From Azospirillum rugosum (GTDB lineage Bacteria; Pseudomonadota; Alphaproteobacteria; Azospirillales; Azospirillaceae), in NCBI RefSeq assembly GCF_017876155.1, contig NZ_JAGINP010000023.1, positions 62,001 to 126,000 on the forward strand: a stretch of 64,000 bases of DNA, given 5' to 3'. A program made the position numbers and the translations under genes. The notes beneath the pieces were generated by a model. It made no database searches. It saw nothing but the letters and a program-made list of their open reading frames with translations, and was not told where the DNA came from. Positions within the stretch are counted from its first letter, which is position 1; each line of letters begins with the position of its first letter. Below, one piece after another: positions 1 to 12,778 of this stretch.

Positions 1-1761
1 TCTAAAAATTTATTAACATCAAAACTTAATGCAGTTGACTTGATAGCTTTTGCATTCTCATCCGCATCACGAAGCACAAGTACAAATAAAAACACATCAC
101 TTAAAGCCGCCTCATGCATCACCCCCCTGCCTCTATCCAGTGATTCATTGTAGAATTTCTTGACGTAGCCCTCCCACTCTGGGCATGTATAAGCTTTTGT
201 TTCGAGAAACACCTTTAGCATAAGCCGGTCATCGTCGAATTGGTATACACTTTCTACAAGCTTCGGCCTACGATAAGGCGCTTCTAGTCCTCCTGAAAAG
301 GGGATTACTTCGATCAGGCGGGCCCCAGCCGCTTGCGCGAGATTCACTAACCTTCGATATTCATCGAGTAAAACCTCCAAACCGTTGCTCCTATGACGAA
401 CACAATAGGACGCCGCAAGGAACTCACAAATGCTAAGATGCAAGAAGCGAAGCGTTTGTCCAATTCTTTCTTCTGCGATCAATCCTGTCTCTTTGGAAAT
501 CTCAGCAAAGCTATTTCTCGCTTCTATCGGATTCATATCTGAAATATCTTCTATGACCCTAATAGCGTGAGAGTAATTGAGCAAATTTTGAGGCTCCTTC
601 TCATTCGAAAGATGCTCATAGGCCAATTGCCCTAAAATCTTTTCCCATTGCTCTTTTATTGAAGCACTGCCAGAACGACCGCCGACTTGCTTTATTCGTC
701 TACGAATGAGGAACTCATTAACCACCCGATCGTAAAATTCTGTTCGCGATTCCGGAAAAAATCCTCCTTCGGATGCTTGATCCTCGGCCACATACATGGA
801 CAAGACAAGTGGATTGGCACACATTTCTCTGAGTGCGGGTTTTTCGGATAAGTCAGCATAAATACGGTTTACGTTTCCTACAGCATTCTGCCCAAAAGGC
901 CAACTGGACAAAAATCTGTGAATATCAGACGGAGAAAATGGCTTAACCGATAACGCAACAGGATATTCTTCACTTAAATCACCGATGATGCTGGAATAGA
1001 ATTGCATCCTCATAGAAATCACAACAACGTTCCCGCTTCCATAAGAACGCAACACTTCACTCAGCTTAATCAAAGATCTTTCTATTCTTGCATACTTTTC
1101 GCTTGCAACCTCATCGAGGCCATCGAAGAGAAACAGTACACCGTTCCCCATTATAAAATCGTCGAAGGCCTGCTCGATCTTGTAAAGATGGCTTTTTACA
1201 ACAATAGACTTTATATTCTTTAGCAGAGCATCGCCGATGCCTTTCATCTTTTGTAGTCTTTCCAATATCCAAATCCTTTAATTCTATTCTAATTGGAAGT
1301 TTCGCATTTTTACTTCCGCTTGTAGCATTACGGCATGTATCTCGAAAAATCCTTTTAATGAATGTAGACTTGCCAGACCCGGGATCTCCTACGATCAGGA
1401 TGCGCGTACCGACTCCGAGAACACTGTTATGATCAACAAGCTTCCTTAATCCTGCATTTTCGAGTAGCAATGGTACATAGCTCCTATCTGTTTCAAGCTT
1501 AACATTATTTCTTGAAGGAACAGGCAGATACCCGGTGGGGCCGGTAAGTTGGGCCCGAGCATATTTTTTTAGCGTGAGTTCTGCTGCAACACGTTGCCTA
1601 AACACTCTAACAAAATAATACATGACCCCTTCGATTATGAATTGAACAGCAGATTTTAATTCATTCTTGATCAACTTTATCGCCATAAGCACCATTGGAA
1701 ACGCTACGAATCCAAACAAGCTGTACAAGTACTCAGGAGACATCTTTAAGAGGCTTAACAT
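1..1761 (-). pseudogene. NACHT-type STAND NTPase, frameshifted and cut by the window edge
   Basis: Start chosen at ATG 1761, which has AGGA nine bases upstream. The N-terminus has one hydrophobic segment (about residues 8-30). A Walker A motif GDPGSGKST follows (nt 1363-1389). The reading frame then breaks: the Walker B segment LFLFDGLDEVASEK and about 350 further residues, with NACHT-like spacing, lie in another frame that stays open to position 1. Dropping one base from the A4 run at 1249-1252 joins the halves as ...GKTTKMKGIGDALLKNI. Bacterial NACHT proteins are often antiphage STAND ATPases, so a defence role is plausible. The C-terminal sensor lies outside the window. The gene is far more AT-rich than everything downstream, which suggests horizontal acquisition. 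A sequencing error instead of decay cannot be excluded. Confidence 0.7.
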
Positions 1762-1864
1762 ATTACATATTCCTGCATGACGCCTGTATCCAATGCGAGA
1801 TACCATACATCAAAAGCATCGGAATCATGGAAAAAAATTATCTTTTTTTGAGGCAATTGGTAGA

Positions 1865-1892
1865 AGGGCCGCCTTTTTTTGAAAGCGGCCCT
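1865..1892 (-). terminator. hairpin downstream of acnA
   Basis: AGGGCCGC (1865-1872) pairs with GCGGCCCT (1885-1892), and a T/A-rich loop extends the stem imperfectly. It lies 22 bases past the acnA stop codon and marks the edge between GC-rich core sequence and the AT-rich patch. No clean T-run follows on the minus strand, so termination is likely but not certain. Confidence 0.5.
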
Positions 1893-1914
1893 CTCCCATT
1901 CCTTTCAGCGCCTC

Positions 1915-4605
<2,691 letters not shown>

Positions 4606-4788
4606 GGTACCCCTCCTATGGCTCGTTGGGCCTTTGGTTCATTTTTGTGCGGCGGCCGGCGGGCGCATTTTTGGTTGGCGCCCGGCGGGCGCATGGGCCG
4701 CCGTAAGTCTCAACCGCCTGATTTAGTGCCTGTGCCGTAGCCCTTCAAAGGGCCGGAAACCGAAGAGGTAGGCGGACCGCTCTATTCG

Positions 4789-4816
4789 TACTAAAAGCCC
4801 CCGATCCATACTAAAA
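4789..4816 (+). promoter_or_regulatory. pair of TACTAAAA direct repeats upstream of the binding-protein gene
   Basis: TACTAAAA occurs at 4789-4796 and again at 4809-4816, 20 bases start to start, 32-60 bases before the ATG at 4848. Two same-facing half-sites about two helical turns apart suit a dimeric or paired activator. The second copy sits inside CCGAT...ATCGG. No regulator is assigned. Confidence 0.35.
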
Positions 4817-4847
4817 TCGGCCGAGACAACGGGGCGGGAGGAACAGC

Positions 4848-6179
4848 ATGGGGACGCGCGCGCGCTGGCTGACCGGCCTGCTGACGGCCCTGGCCGTCCT
4901 GGTGCCGCTCGCCGCCCCGTCAGCGGCGGACATCCCCCCGGACGCGCAGTTCTTCCCGCACCTCGTCTACCGGACTGGCCCCTACGCCCCCTACGGCATC
5001 CCCTTCGCCGACGGGGTGGCCGACTACATCGCGCTGGTCAACCAGCGCGACGGCGGTGTCGGCGGCGTGCCGATCGCGCTGGAGGAGTGCGACACTGGCT
5101 ACAACACCGACCGGGGCGTGGACTGCTACGAGCGGCTGAAGGCCAAGGGGCCGACCGGGGCGGCGGCCGTGCTGTCCCTGTCCACCGGCATCACCAACGC
5201 CCTGATCGAGCGCAGCGCGACCGACCGCATTCCGGTCTTCGCCTCCGGCTACGGGCGGGCCGACCTGTCGGACGGGCGGGTTTTCGCCTACGCGGTCAAC
5301 GCGCCGGCCAGCTATTGGACGGGCATCGACGCCGTCGTCAGCTACATCGCGACCCAGCTCGGCGGGACGGAGCAGCTGCGCGGACGGAAGATCGCCTACC
5401 TCTACCACGACAGCGCCTTCGGCAAGGAACCGCTGCCGATGCTGGAGGCCCTGCGCGCCCGCTTCGGGTTCGAGATGCGCAGCTACCCCGTCGCCCCGCC
5501 CGGGCTGGACCAGAAGGCGGTCTGGATGCAGATCGCCCGGCAATACCGGCCGGACTACGTCGTCCTGTGGGGCTGGGGCGTTCAGAACTCCACCGCCCTG
5601 CGCGAGGCGGCGGCGGCCGGCTTTCCCGCCGACCGCATGATCGGGGTCTGGTGGGCCGGGTCGGAGCAGGACGTGGTCCCGGTCGGCGCGGCCGCCGTCG
5701 GCTACAAGGCGATCGCCTTCCACGCGGCCGGGGCCGACCATGCGGTGATCCGCGCCATCAAGGCCCAGGTCCTCGCCCGCGGGCTCGGCGCCGGCGACCC
5801 GGCGCAGGTCGGTACGGTTCTGTACAACCGGGGCGTCTTCAACGCCGCCGTTCTGGTCGAGGCCATCCGCAGCGCGCAAGCCCAGCATGGGCACAAGCCC
5901 CTGACCGGCGCGCAGGTCGCCTGGGGCTTCGACCACCTGGATCTGACCGCGGAGCGTCTGGCCGCGCTCGGCCTGGACGGCTTCATGCCGCCGCTGCGCA
6001 CGACCTGCGCCGACCACGAGGGCATGACGCCCCTGTGGGTGCAGCAATGGGACGGGCGGCGCTGGCGCGTCGTCTCCGACCGCATCGAACCGCGCCGCGC
6101 CCTGATCCGAAGCCTGGTCGAGGACTCCGCCCGCAAATTCGCCGCGGAGCGGAAGCTGGCGGTGCGGACCTGTTCGTAA
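4848..6179 (+). CDS. periplasmic substrate-binding protein, branched-chain amino acid (Peripla_BP_6) type
   Basis: 443 residues beginning with a signal peptide (MGTRARWLTGLLTALAVLVP, then ...AAPSAAD). The mature part has the two-lobed type I binding-protein pattern of Leu/Ile/Val and amide receptors: opening QFFPHLVYRTGPYAPYG, a GGV(G/P) loop, and IAYLYHDSAFGKEPLPMLEA at the lobe crossing. The start has GGGAGGAAC just upstream. No permease or ATPase gene adjoins it, so it probably serves transporter genes elsewhere. The ligand cannot be read from sequence. The paired TACTAAAA boxes upstream suggest specific induction. Confidence 0.85.
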   Translation: MGTRARWLTGLLTALAVLVPLAAPSAADIPPDAQFFPHLVYRTGPYAPYGIPFADGVADYIALVNQRDGGVGGVPIALEECDTGYNTDRGVDCYERLKAKGPTGAAAVLSLSTGITNALIERSATDRIPVFASGYGRADLSDGRVFAYAVNAPASYWTGIDAVVSYIATQLGGTEQLRGRKIAYLYHDSAFGKEPLPMLEALRARFGFEMRSYPVAPPGLDQKAVWMQIARQYRPDYVVLWGWGVQNSTALREAAAAGFPADRMIGVWWAGSEQDVVPVGAAAVGYKAIAFHAAGADHAVIRAIKAQVLARGLGAGDPAQVGTVLYNRGVFNAAVLVEAIRSAQAQHGHKPLTGAQVAWGFDHLDLTAERLAALGLDGFMPPLRTTCADHEGMTPLWVQQWDGRRWRVVSDRIEPRRALIRSLVEDSARKFAAERKLAVRTCS

Positions 6180-6193
6180 CGGCCTGAAGGATT

Positions 6194-6279
6194 CGTAGGT
6201 TGGGTGGAGCGCAGCGCAACCCAACACACGGCGTCATGCAAACGATGTTGGGTTTCGCTGGCGCTCCACCCAACCTACG
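6194..6279. repeat. ~85-bp palindromic dispersed repeat, copy A
   Basis: Left arm CGTAGGTTGGGTGGAGCG..., right arm ...CGCTCCACCCAACCTACG, able to fold into a long hairpin with a short variable centre. It fills the gap between two convergent genes. Near-identical copies lie at 12120-12202, 32864-32949 and 60741-60826, with a half copy at 42041-42078. Confidence 0.9.
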
Positions 6280-6294
6280 GTTCCGGACGGATCC

Positions 6295-7362
6295 TCACGC
6301 CGGGCGCATGGCGACGTAGCGGCAGAAGCGCAGGCCGTTGCCCAGCACCCGCAGCCGCGCCCACCACAGGGCCAGTTCGCGGCCGAGCGCCTTCAGCAGC
6401 CGGGCGTCGGGGATCGCGGTCGTCAGCGCCTCGCCCAGGCGGCGGACGCGGTCGACCACCTGCCGGCGGTGCAGCTGCGTCAGGTCTTCGGTGATGCGGA
6501 CGTCCAGGTTGCGCTGGATCAGCTCGTCCGCCATCCGCGCCGTGGACCAGGGGTAAACCTCCATGGGCTCCGCGTCGCGCCAGCCGTTCCAGTTGTCCCA
6601 GCTGCTGGGCGTGCCCTCGATCACATAGTCGAACAGCAGGACGCCGCCCCGGGGCTTCACGCAGTCGCACACGCGGTCGAGGAACAGCTCCTTGTCGCGC
6701 ACCCGGTGCAGCAGCCGGTCGGCCATCACGAGGTCGAAGGACCCCGCCTGGTTGAAATGCTCCGGGTCGTAATGGCCGATGGGCGCCTTCTTCGACAATC
6801 CCAGCGCCTTCGATCGGTCCATCCCCAGCTTCGCCAGCAGCGGCGAGCTTTCCAGACCGGTGACCCAGGTGTCGTAGCTGTTGACGATCCCCCGCGCGGT
6901 CCCGCCGAGCCCGGCGGTCAGGTCCAGCACGCTCTTGGCCGGACTCAGCCCGAAGGGGCGGACGGCGTCGACCATCCACTGGGCGTCGCCCGGGCCGACG
7001 GCGTCCTCGCCCCAGAGCATCTGCGCCCCCTCGCTGCGGGCCACGGACCAGACCGGCTCGCCCTGCCGGTCGAGCTGCAACACCTCCAGCCGCTCCAGCT
7101 CCGGGTTCGCGGCCGCGTCCGGTCTTTCGGGCGAAGGCGCGCCCGCCGCGGCACCGGGCGGAGCGGCGCCGATGCTCTCGACCGGCCCCGGGACCGAGCG
7201 CCGGGCGAGGGCGGCGGCCTGGGACGCGCGGGCCAGGGCGGACAGGTCATAGCCTTCCCACCAGGCGGCGACCTTCGTCCGCCAGTCCGGATGGCGCCAA
7301 TCCGTGTTGCGCCAGCGTTCCCGCTCCCGAAGGTCCAAGCCGGCCCTCCACGCCACCAGCAT
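6295..7362 (-). CDS. class I SAM-dependent methyltransferase
   Basis: 355 residues. The N-terminal ~120 are charged and Ala/Pro-rich with no recognised fold (RWRNTDWRHPDWRTKVAAWW). The C-terminal half is a Rossmann methyltransferase: motif I VLDLTAGLGGTARG, an acidic strand-2 end in VTGLESS, FDLVMADRLLHRV (motif IV region) and GGVLLFDYVIEG. The substrate is unknown; the motif I plus LLHRV arrangement suggests a small molecule rather than DNA. The only good ATG, at 7362, sits one base after a 7-bp hairpin and has no clear ribosome site. It is convergent with the upstream gene across a palindromic repeat. Confidence 0.8.
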   Translation of the reverse strand: MLVAWRAGLDLRERERWRNTDWRHPDWRTKVAAWWEGYDLSALARASQAAALARRSVPGPVESIGAAPPGAAAGAPSPERPDAAANPELERLEVLQLDRQGEPVWSVARSEGAQMLWGEDAVGPGDAQWMVDAVRPFGLSPAKSVLDLTAGLGGTARGIVNSYDTWVTGLESSPLLAKLGMDRSKALGLSKKAPIGHYDPEHFNQAGSFDLVMADRLLHRVRDKELFLDRVCDCVKPRGGVLLFDYVIEGTPSSWDNWNGWRDAEPMEVYPWSTARMADELIQRNLDVRITEDLTQLHRRQVVDRVRRLGEALTTAIPDARLLKALGRELALWWARLRVLGNGLRFCRYVAMRPA

Positions 7363-7705
7363 CGCATTTTAGCAAAATGCTGTTACAGACCCGCGCTATT
7401 CGCGATTACCTCTCAATATAGAGGTATTCTCCAACATTCCGCCTGTCAAGAAACCCATCCTCACATAAGTTGCAACAAAACATCACATCCCGATACTCAG
7501 CGATATGGCGCAAATTTTACGCAATCCATCTTGAATGGAGCCGGCCGGCCTCGCCTTTTGTTGATGCCGGAGGAGCCGTCGGGCGGCGAGACATTGCCGT
7601 GATCCGAGCGCCCCGATGTCGGCCCCGCGTTGCAGCATCGCCGGCCGCACCCTATAGTTCGTCTGGCCTCAACCCCGCCCCGCCCCACCCCGATGGAGTT
7701 TCGGC
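7363..7705. promoter_or_regulatory. 343-bp divergent promoter region, no gene seen
   Basis: This gap between divergently read genes is more AT-rich than its surroundings. It holds GCATTTT-AGC-AAAATGC (7364-7380), next to the methyltransferase start codon, and TACCTCT-CAATAT-AGAGGTA (7407-7426). Both are operator-like palindromes. Stops in all frames and the lack of a ribosome site argue against a small protein. No tRNA-like fold was found. Confidence 0.5.
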
Positions 7706-8296
7706 GTGCCGCACATGACCGGCAATCCCTGGACCGTCCTGAACACCAAGCCGATCTACGAGAATCCTTGGATGAAGGTCGTCGAGCACGATGTCCTGAC
7801 CCCGAAGGGAAGCCCCGGCATCTATGGGGTGATGCACGCGCAGCACCTCGCGACCGGGATCGTTCCCATCGACGACCAAGGCTGCGTGACCCTGGTCGGC
7901 CAGTACCGTTTCCCGCTGAAGCAGTACAGCTGGGAAATCCCGGAGGGCGGCGGCAAGAAGGGCGTCGACCCGCTTTTATCGGCCCAGCGCGAACTGGTCG
8001 AGGAGACGGGGCAGACCGCGCGCCATTGGCTGCCGATCCTGACCCTGCACCTGTCGAACAGCATCACCGACGAGACCGCCTATTGCTTCCTGGCCTGGGG
8101 CCTGGAGCAGGGCGCGCCCTGCCCGGACGACACGGAGGTTCTGCAGCTGCGCCGCGTGCCTTTCGGCGAGGCCTACGCCATGGCCAAGAACGGCGGGATC
8201 ACCGACGCGATCGCGGTGGCCAGCCTATTGCGGGTCCGCCTGCTCGCCCTGGACGGGGACCTGCCGGAGGATGTCACCCGGCTGATCCTGGGCTGA
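7706..8296 (+). CDS. Nudix hydrolase, ADP-ribose pyrophosphatase-like
   Basis: 196 residues with the N-terminal strand layout of ADP-ribose/nucleoside-diphosphate-sugar pyrophosphatases (IYENPWMKVVEHDVLTPKG) and a Nudix helix GGGKKGVDPLLSAQRELVEE ending in TGQ. The catalytic REL-VEE-TG core is intact, but the first Glu of the Gx5Ex7REUXEE box is Val. Such enzymes clear ADP-ribose and related diphosphates using Mg2+. Start GTG 7706 is preferred over ATG 7715 because GGAG lies nine bases before the GTG. The next gene follows after ten bases, so co-transcription is likely. Confidence 0.85.
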   Translation: MPHMTGNPWTVLNTKPIYENPWMKVVEHDVLTPKGSPGIYGVMHAQHLATGIVPIDDQGCVTLVGQYRFPLKQYSWEIPEGGGKKGVDPLLSAQRELVEETGQTARHWLPILTLHLSNSITDETAYCFLAWGLEQGAPCPDDTEVLQLRRVPFGEAYAMAKNGGITDAIAVASLLRVRLLALDGDLPEDVTRLILG

Positions 8297-8306
8297 CGGG
8301 GGACCG

Positions 8307-8954
8307 ATGCGCTATCCCATGCATGCCGCCAAGCTCCAGGCTGTGGCCATCGACTTCGAGACCGCCAACGAGCAGCGCACAAGCGCCTGCTCCATCGGCG
8401 TCGCCTGGATCGAGGACGGCCGGGTCGTGGAGACGGAAGAGCATCTGATCCGCCCGCGGGAGATGCGCTTCAACCCCTTCAACACCGCCGTCCACGGGCT
8501 GCGCGCCGAGGACGTCGCCGACGCGCCGGAGTTCCCGGAGGTGTGGGCGCGCTTCGCCCGGCGGCTGGAGGGGCGGCTGGTGCTGGCGCACAACGCCTCC
8601 TTCGACCTCAGCGTCCTGCGCCACACCCTGACCGACTATGGGCTGGACTGGCCGGTCTGCTCCTACCTGTGCACGGTGACGCTGTCGCGGAAGGCCTGGC
8701 CGCATCTGGCCGCGCACAAGCTGAACTACCTCGCGGAGTTCCTGGGCATCGCGCTCGACCACCACCGCGCCGGCAGCGACGCCGAAGCCTGCGGCCGCAT
8801 CGCGCTGGCCGCCACGCGGGCGCTGGGGTTGGAGCATCTGTGGGAGATCGCCGGGGCCACCGGCATCACGCTCGGCCAGCTGACCCCGGACGGCTACACC
8901 CCCTGCAAGGGCGGCAACCCGCCGCGGCGGCGGAGGCTGGTGCCGGTGGGGTGA
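8307..8954 (+). CDS. DnaQ-fold 3'-5' exonuclease (DEDDh)
   Basis: 215 residues covering one exonuclease domain. All catalytic positions are present: DFETAN (motif I, Asp and Glu), AHNASFDLSVL (motif II) and HHRAGSDAEACGR (motif III, His and Asp). Proteins of this size are stand-alone proofreading-like exonucleases or DNA polymerase III epsilon paralogues. The protein lacks the C-terminal polymerase-binding tail of true DnaQ, so a repair or RNA-trimming role is more likely. It probably shares a transcript with the Nudix gene ten bases upstream. It is followed by a GC-rich repeat element. Confidence 0.85.
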   Translation: MRYPMHAAKLQAVAIDFETANEQRTSACSIGVAWIEDGRVVETEEHLIRPREMRFNPFNTAVHGLRAEDVADAPEFPEVWARFARRLEGRLVLAHNASFDLSVLRHTLTDYGLDWPVCSYLCTVTLSRKAWPHLAAHKLNYLAEFLGIALDHHRAGSDAEACGRIALAATRALGLEHLWEIAGATGITLGQLTPDGYTPCKGGNPPRRRRLVPVG

Positions 8955-8966
8955 GGGGTACCGGTG

Positions 8967-9139
8967 CCCCCTCCCTCCCGCGCTCGCGCGCGGGTCCCTC
9001 CCTCCCCCGCCGTTGGCGGTGGAGGGCAAGACGGCGGCAGTCCCCTCCACCTCGAAGCTCTCGCGCAAACCAAAGGTTTGCTCTGACGCGGCAGGCGGAC
9101 CTTCGGTCCGCCGAGAGCGGGGGAGGGTTAGGGAGGGGG
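8967..9139. repeat. GC-rich palindromic intergenic element
   Basis: Begins CCCCCTCCCTCCCGCG and ends GGGGGAGGGTTAGGGAGGGG, so the ends are inverted repeats; the interior holds smaller hairpins. It occupies the gap between convergent genes. Related elements lie at 46022-46120, 50405-50519, 56199-56311 and 61620-61836. Confidence 0.8.
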
Positions 9140-9154
9140 CAGCGGGCCGCTCCC

Positions 9155-10258
<1,104 letters not shown>

Positions 10259-10377
10259 GGGCCCGTTCTCCTCACGCACGGCGCGCACCGCGCCACACCG
10301 TTTCAGTGCCGACAATAGGCGGCGGCGGTTGCCGGTTCAACGGCCCGGATCAACGGCCCGGATCAAGGGGCGTACCC

Positions 10378-12096
10378 ATGGAACCTTGCCTCGACGGAGG
10401 GTGTTGGCTTCGCCGGACCGGTCCACCACATGGCGGCTTCATGCCCCTTCGCGCGCTTCGCTCCCACCCGTCCTTCCTCTACCGGCTGCCCGGCACGGCG
10501 CTGGTGCTGATCGTCTGCGCGGTCGCCATCGTGCTGACGCTCGGCCTGTCCGGCCTGTTCGCCTGGCGCGACCGCGAGGCGTCGATCCGCCACGCCCGCG
10601 ACACCGCGGGGAACGTCAGCCTGCTGGTGGCGGAGCACGCCGCCCGGCTGGTGGAAACCAGCGACCTCGTCCTGAGACAGGCGGTCGCGCTGGCCGGGCC
10701 GCCCGGCGCCCCCCTGCCGGACGACCGCGCGGCCTTCGACCGGCTGACCGCGCTGGCGCGCAGCGCGCCCTACGTCGTGTCGATCTGGCTGGTCGACGGC
10801 GATGGCAAGGCGGTGCTGACCACGCGCCAGTTCCCGACGCCGGACCTGAACGCCGCCGACCGGGACTATGTCCAGACGCTGAGAAGCGAGGGCGGCCTGT
10901 TCATCGGCCCGGTGGAGAACAGCCGCTTCACCCAGGAGCCGCTGATCCTGCTGGCCCGCCCGCTGGAGGCCGCCGCGGGCCAGTTCCGCGGCGCCGCCGT
11001 GGTGTCGGTGTCGCCGCGCTACATCCGCGACATCTACAAGTCCTTCGGCCTGGACTACGCCCGCTCCATCACGCTGCGCAAGGCCGACGGGACCATCCTG
11101 CTGCGCGAAACCGCGGGAACGGATGATTCCGCCGATCCCCAGATGGCCGATCCATCCGGACGGGAGCCGCAGATCGCCGTGGAGCGGCGCGTGGACGGCA
11201 CGACCCTGATGGCCGAGGTCGCCATTCCGCGAGCCAGCGTGATGCAGCGCTGGCACAGGCGGCTGTGGGCCTACGGCACCTACGGGCTGGCGGCGCTGCT
11301 GGCGGTGAGCGCGATCGGCGCGCTGGCCATCAAGCGCACCCGCCGCGAGCGCGAGGCCGAGGACGCGCTCCAGCACGCCTACGACACGCTGGAGGAGCGC
11401 GTGCACCAGCGCACCGCCGAGCTGGAGCGCACCAACGCCCAGCTGGAATCCGCGGTGACCGACAAGGAGGTGCTGCTGAAGGAGGTGCAGCACCGCGTGA
11501 AGAACAACCTCCAGGTCATCTGCAGCCTGCTGCGCCTGCAGGCGGCGCGCATCGACGACAATGCCCGCCGCGCCTTCGACGAAAGCCTGCGCCGCATCCA
11601 GTGCATGAGCCTGATGCAGGAGCTGCTCTACCGGTCCGACCAGCCGGCGCGCATCGACTTCGCCGATTACCTGCGGCAGCTCTGCGACGGGCTGGTGCGC
11701 TCCACCAACCCCACCGGAGCGCGGCTGACCGTGCAGGCGGAGCCCTGGACGGTGGACGTGGACCAGGCGACGCCGCTCGCCCTGATCGCCAGCGAGCTGG
11801 TGTCCAACGCGCTGCTGCACGCCTTCCCCACCGGCCATCCGGGCACGGTGGCCGTGGAGCTGCTGCCCGACGCGGAGGGCATGCGCCTGACCGTGCGCGA
11901 CGACGGCACCGGCCTGCCGCCGGGTGTGCCGAGCGCGCAGCGGAAGAACGGCGGGCTGGGGCTCGTCCTGGTCCAGGCGCTGAGCCAGCAGGCCAGCGCC
12001 TCGCTGCACATCGACCGCGGCTCCGCCGACCGGCGCGGCACGACCTTCACCCTGACCATCCCCGCCGACGGCCTGCGCCGCTCCAAGGCGGCGTGA
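10378..12096 (+). CDS. membrane sensor histidine kinase, HisKA_2/HWE type
   Basis: About 572 residues. An N-terminal membrane helix (TALVLIVCAVAIVLTLGLSG) leads to a periplasmic double-PAS (dCache-like) region, a second helix (YGLAALLAVSAIGALAI), a coiled coil, then the phosphoacceptor box KEVQHRVKNNLQVICSLLRL of the HisKA_2 family. The ATPase domain has SNALLHAFP (N box), RDDGTGLPPG and NGGLGLVLVQAL. No receiver domain is attached and no response regulator is next door, so the partner is elsewhere. ATG 10378 has AAGGGG eight bases upstream; ATG 10441 is the alternative. Confidence 0.85.
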   Translation: MEPCLDGGCWLRRTGPPHGGFMPLRALRSHPSFLYRLPGTALVLIVCAVAIVLTLGLSGLFAWRDREASIRHARDTAGNVSLLVAEHAARLVETSDLVLRQAVALAGPPGAPLPDDRAAFDRLTALARSAPYVVSIWLVDGDGKAVLTTRQFPTPDLNAADRDYVQTLRSEGGLFIGPVENSRFTQEPLILLARPLEAAAGQFRGAAVVSVSPRYIRDIYKSFGLDYARSITLRKADGTILLRETAGTDDSADPQMADPSGREPQIAVERRVDGTTLMAEVAIPRASVMQRWHRRLWAYGTYGLAALLAVSAIGALAIKRTRREREAEDALQHAYDTLEERVHQRTAELERTNAQLESAVTDKEVLLKEVQHRVKNNLQVICSLLRLQAARIDDNARRAFDESLRRIQCMSLMQELLYRSDQPARIDFADYLRQLCDGLVRSTNPTGARLTVQAEPWTVDVDQATPLALIASELVSNALLHAFPTGHPGTVAVELLPDAEGMRLTVRDDGTGLPPGVPSAQRKNGGLGLVLVQALSQQASASLHIDRGSADRRGTTFTLTIPADGLRRSKAA

Positions 12097-12119
12097 CCCC
12101 CGCGCACCCGTTGCATCCT

Positions 12120-12202
12120 TAGGTTGGGTGGAGCGCAGCGCAACCCAACGCACGTCGCCACGCGAAGGCTGTTGGGTTGCGCTGCGCTCCACCCAACCTA
12201 CG
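12120..12202. repeat. ~85-bp palindromic dispersed repeat, copy B
   Basis: Same inverted arms as copy A (TAGGTTGGGTGGAGCGCAGC / GCTGCGCTCCACCCAACCTA). It lies between the kinase stop and the convergent exonuclease-like gene, three bases from the latter's stop, and could act as a two-way terminator. Confidence 0.9.
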
Positions 12203-12205
12203 ATC

Positions 12206-12742
12206 CTACGCTTCCAGTCGCAAACACACCATCGCGGCGGCGAGCGCGTGGGCGTAGGCGTCGTCGCCGGTCCGCGGCGGCAGGTCGAGGTCGCGCAGGA
12301 TGCTGTCCAGCCGCAGGTCCACCGCGTTCTTGCCGGGAATCTTGGTCTTGCGCGCGTAGTAGAGGCTGGAGACCTCGACCGTCTCGTTGGGCAGGGGCAT
12401 GCCGATCATCGGCTGCACCAGCCGGTCGAGCATCGCCACGGTGAAGTCCAGGTAGTAGCCGACCAGCGGCCGGTTGCCGATGAAGCGCAGCAGGCGCGCC
12501 AGCGCCGGTTCCGCCGGTTCGGTCGGCCAGAAGGACAAGGCGAGGTGCTGGCTTGCCAGGATGCGCGGCCCCCGGATGCGCACCGCGGCGACGCTGCGCA
12601 GGTCGGCCGTGGCCTTGTCGTAGGAGGTGGCCTCGCAATGGATCGCCACCCGCTCCCCCGTGTCCTCCTCGGACAACAGGAAGGCGTAGTCGGGGTCGGT
12701 CAATCCTTGGCCCGTCGCGCGGGCCGTGAAGTCGATCGGCAT
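12206..12742 (-). CDS. DnaQ-fold exonuclease-like protein with altered active site
   Basis: 178 residues. ATG 12742 is preferred to GTG 12751 because GGAG sits eight bases before the ATG. The fold follows DEDDh exonucleases, but motif I reads AIHCEATS (Asp replaced by His), motif II keeps Asp in GYYLDFTVAML, and motif III reads DDAYAHALAAA, where the usual His and Asp appear exchanged. It may be inactive, or use altered chemistry. It sits 36 bases downstream of the DUF294 protein gene, an association I know from other proteobacteria beside acetate permease genes. The role is unproven. Confidence 0.7.
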   Translation of the reverse strand: MPIDFTARATGQGLTDPDYAFLLSEEDTGERVAIHCEATSYDKATADLRSVAAVRIRGPRILASQHLALSFWPTEPAEPALARLLRFIGNRPLVGYYLDFTVAMLDRLVQPMIGMPLPNETVEVSSLYYARKTKIPGKNAVDLRLDSILRDLDLPPRTGDDAYAHALAAAMVCLRLEA

Positions 12743-12778
12743 GCCCGGCACTCCGCAATGGGGTTCGATAGCTCAGGG

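Noticed and set aside
6180..6300. Small frames rich in ATQPT/RCAPPNLR-like peptides at each palindromic repeat
   Set aside because: They are translations of the repeat DNA itself and recur at every copy on both strands.
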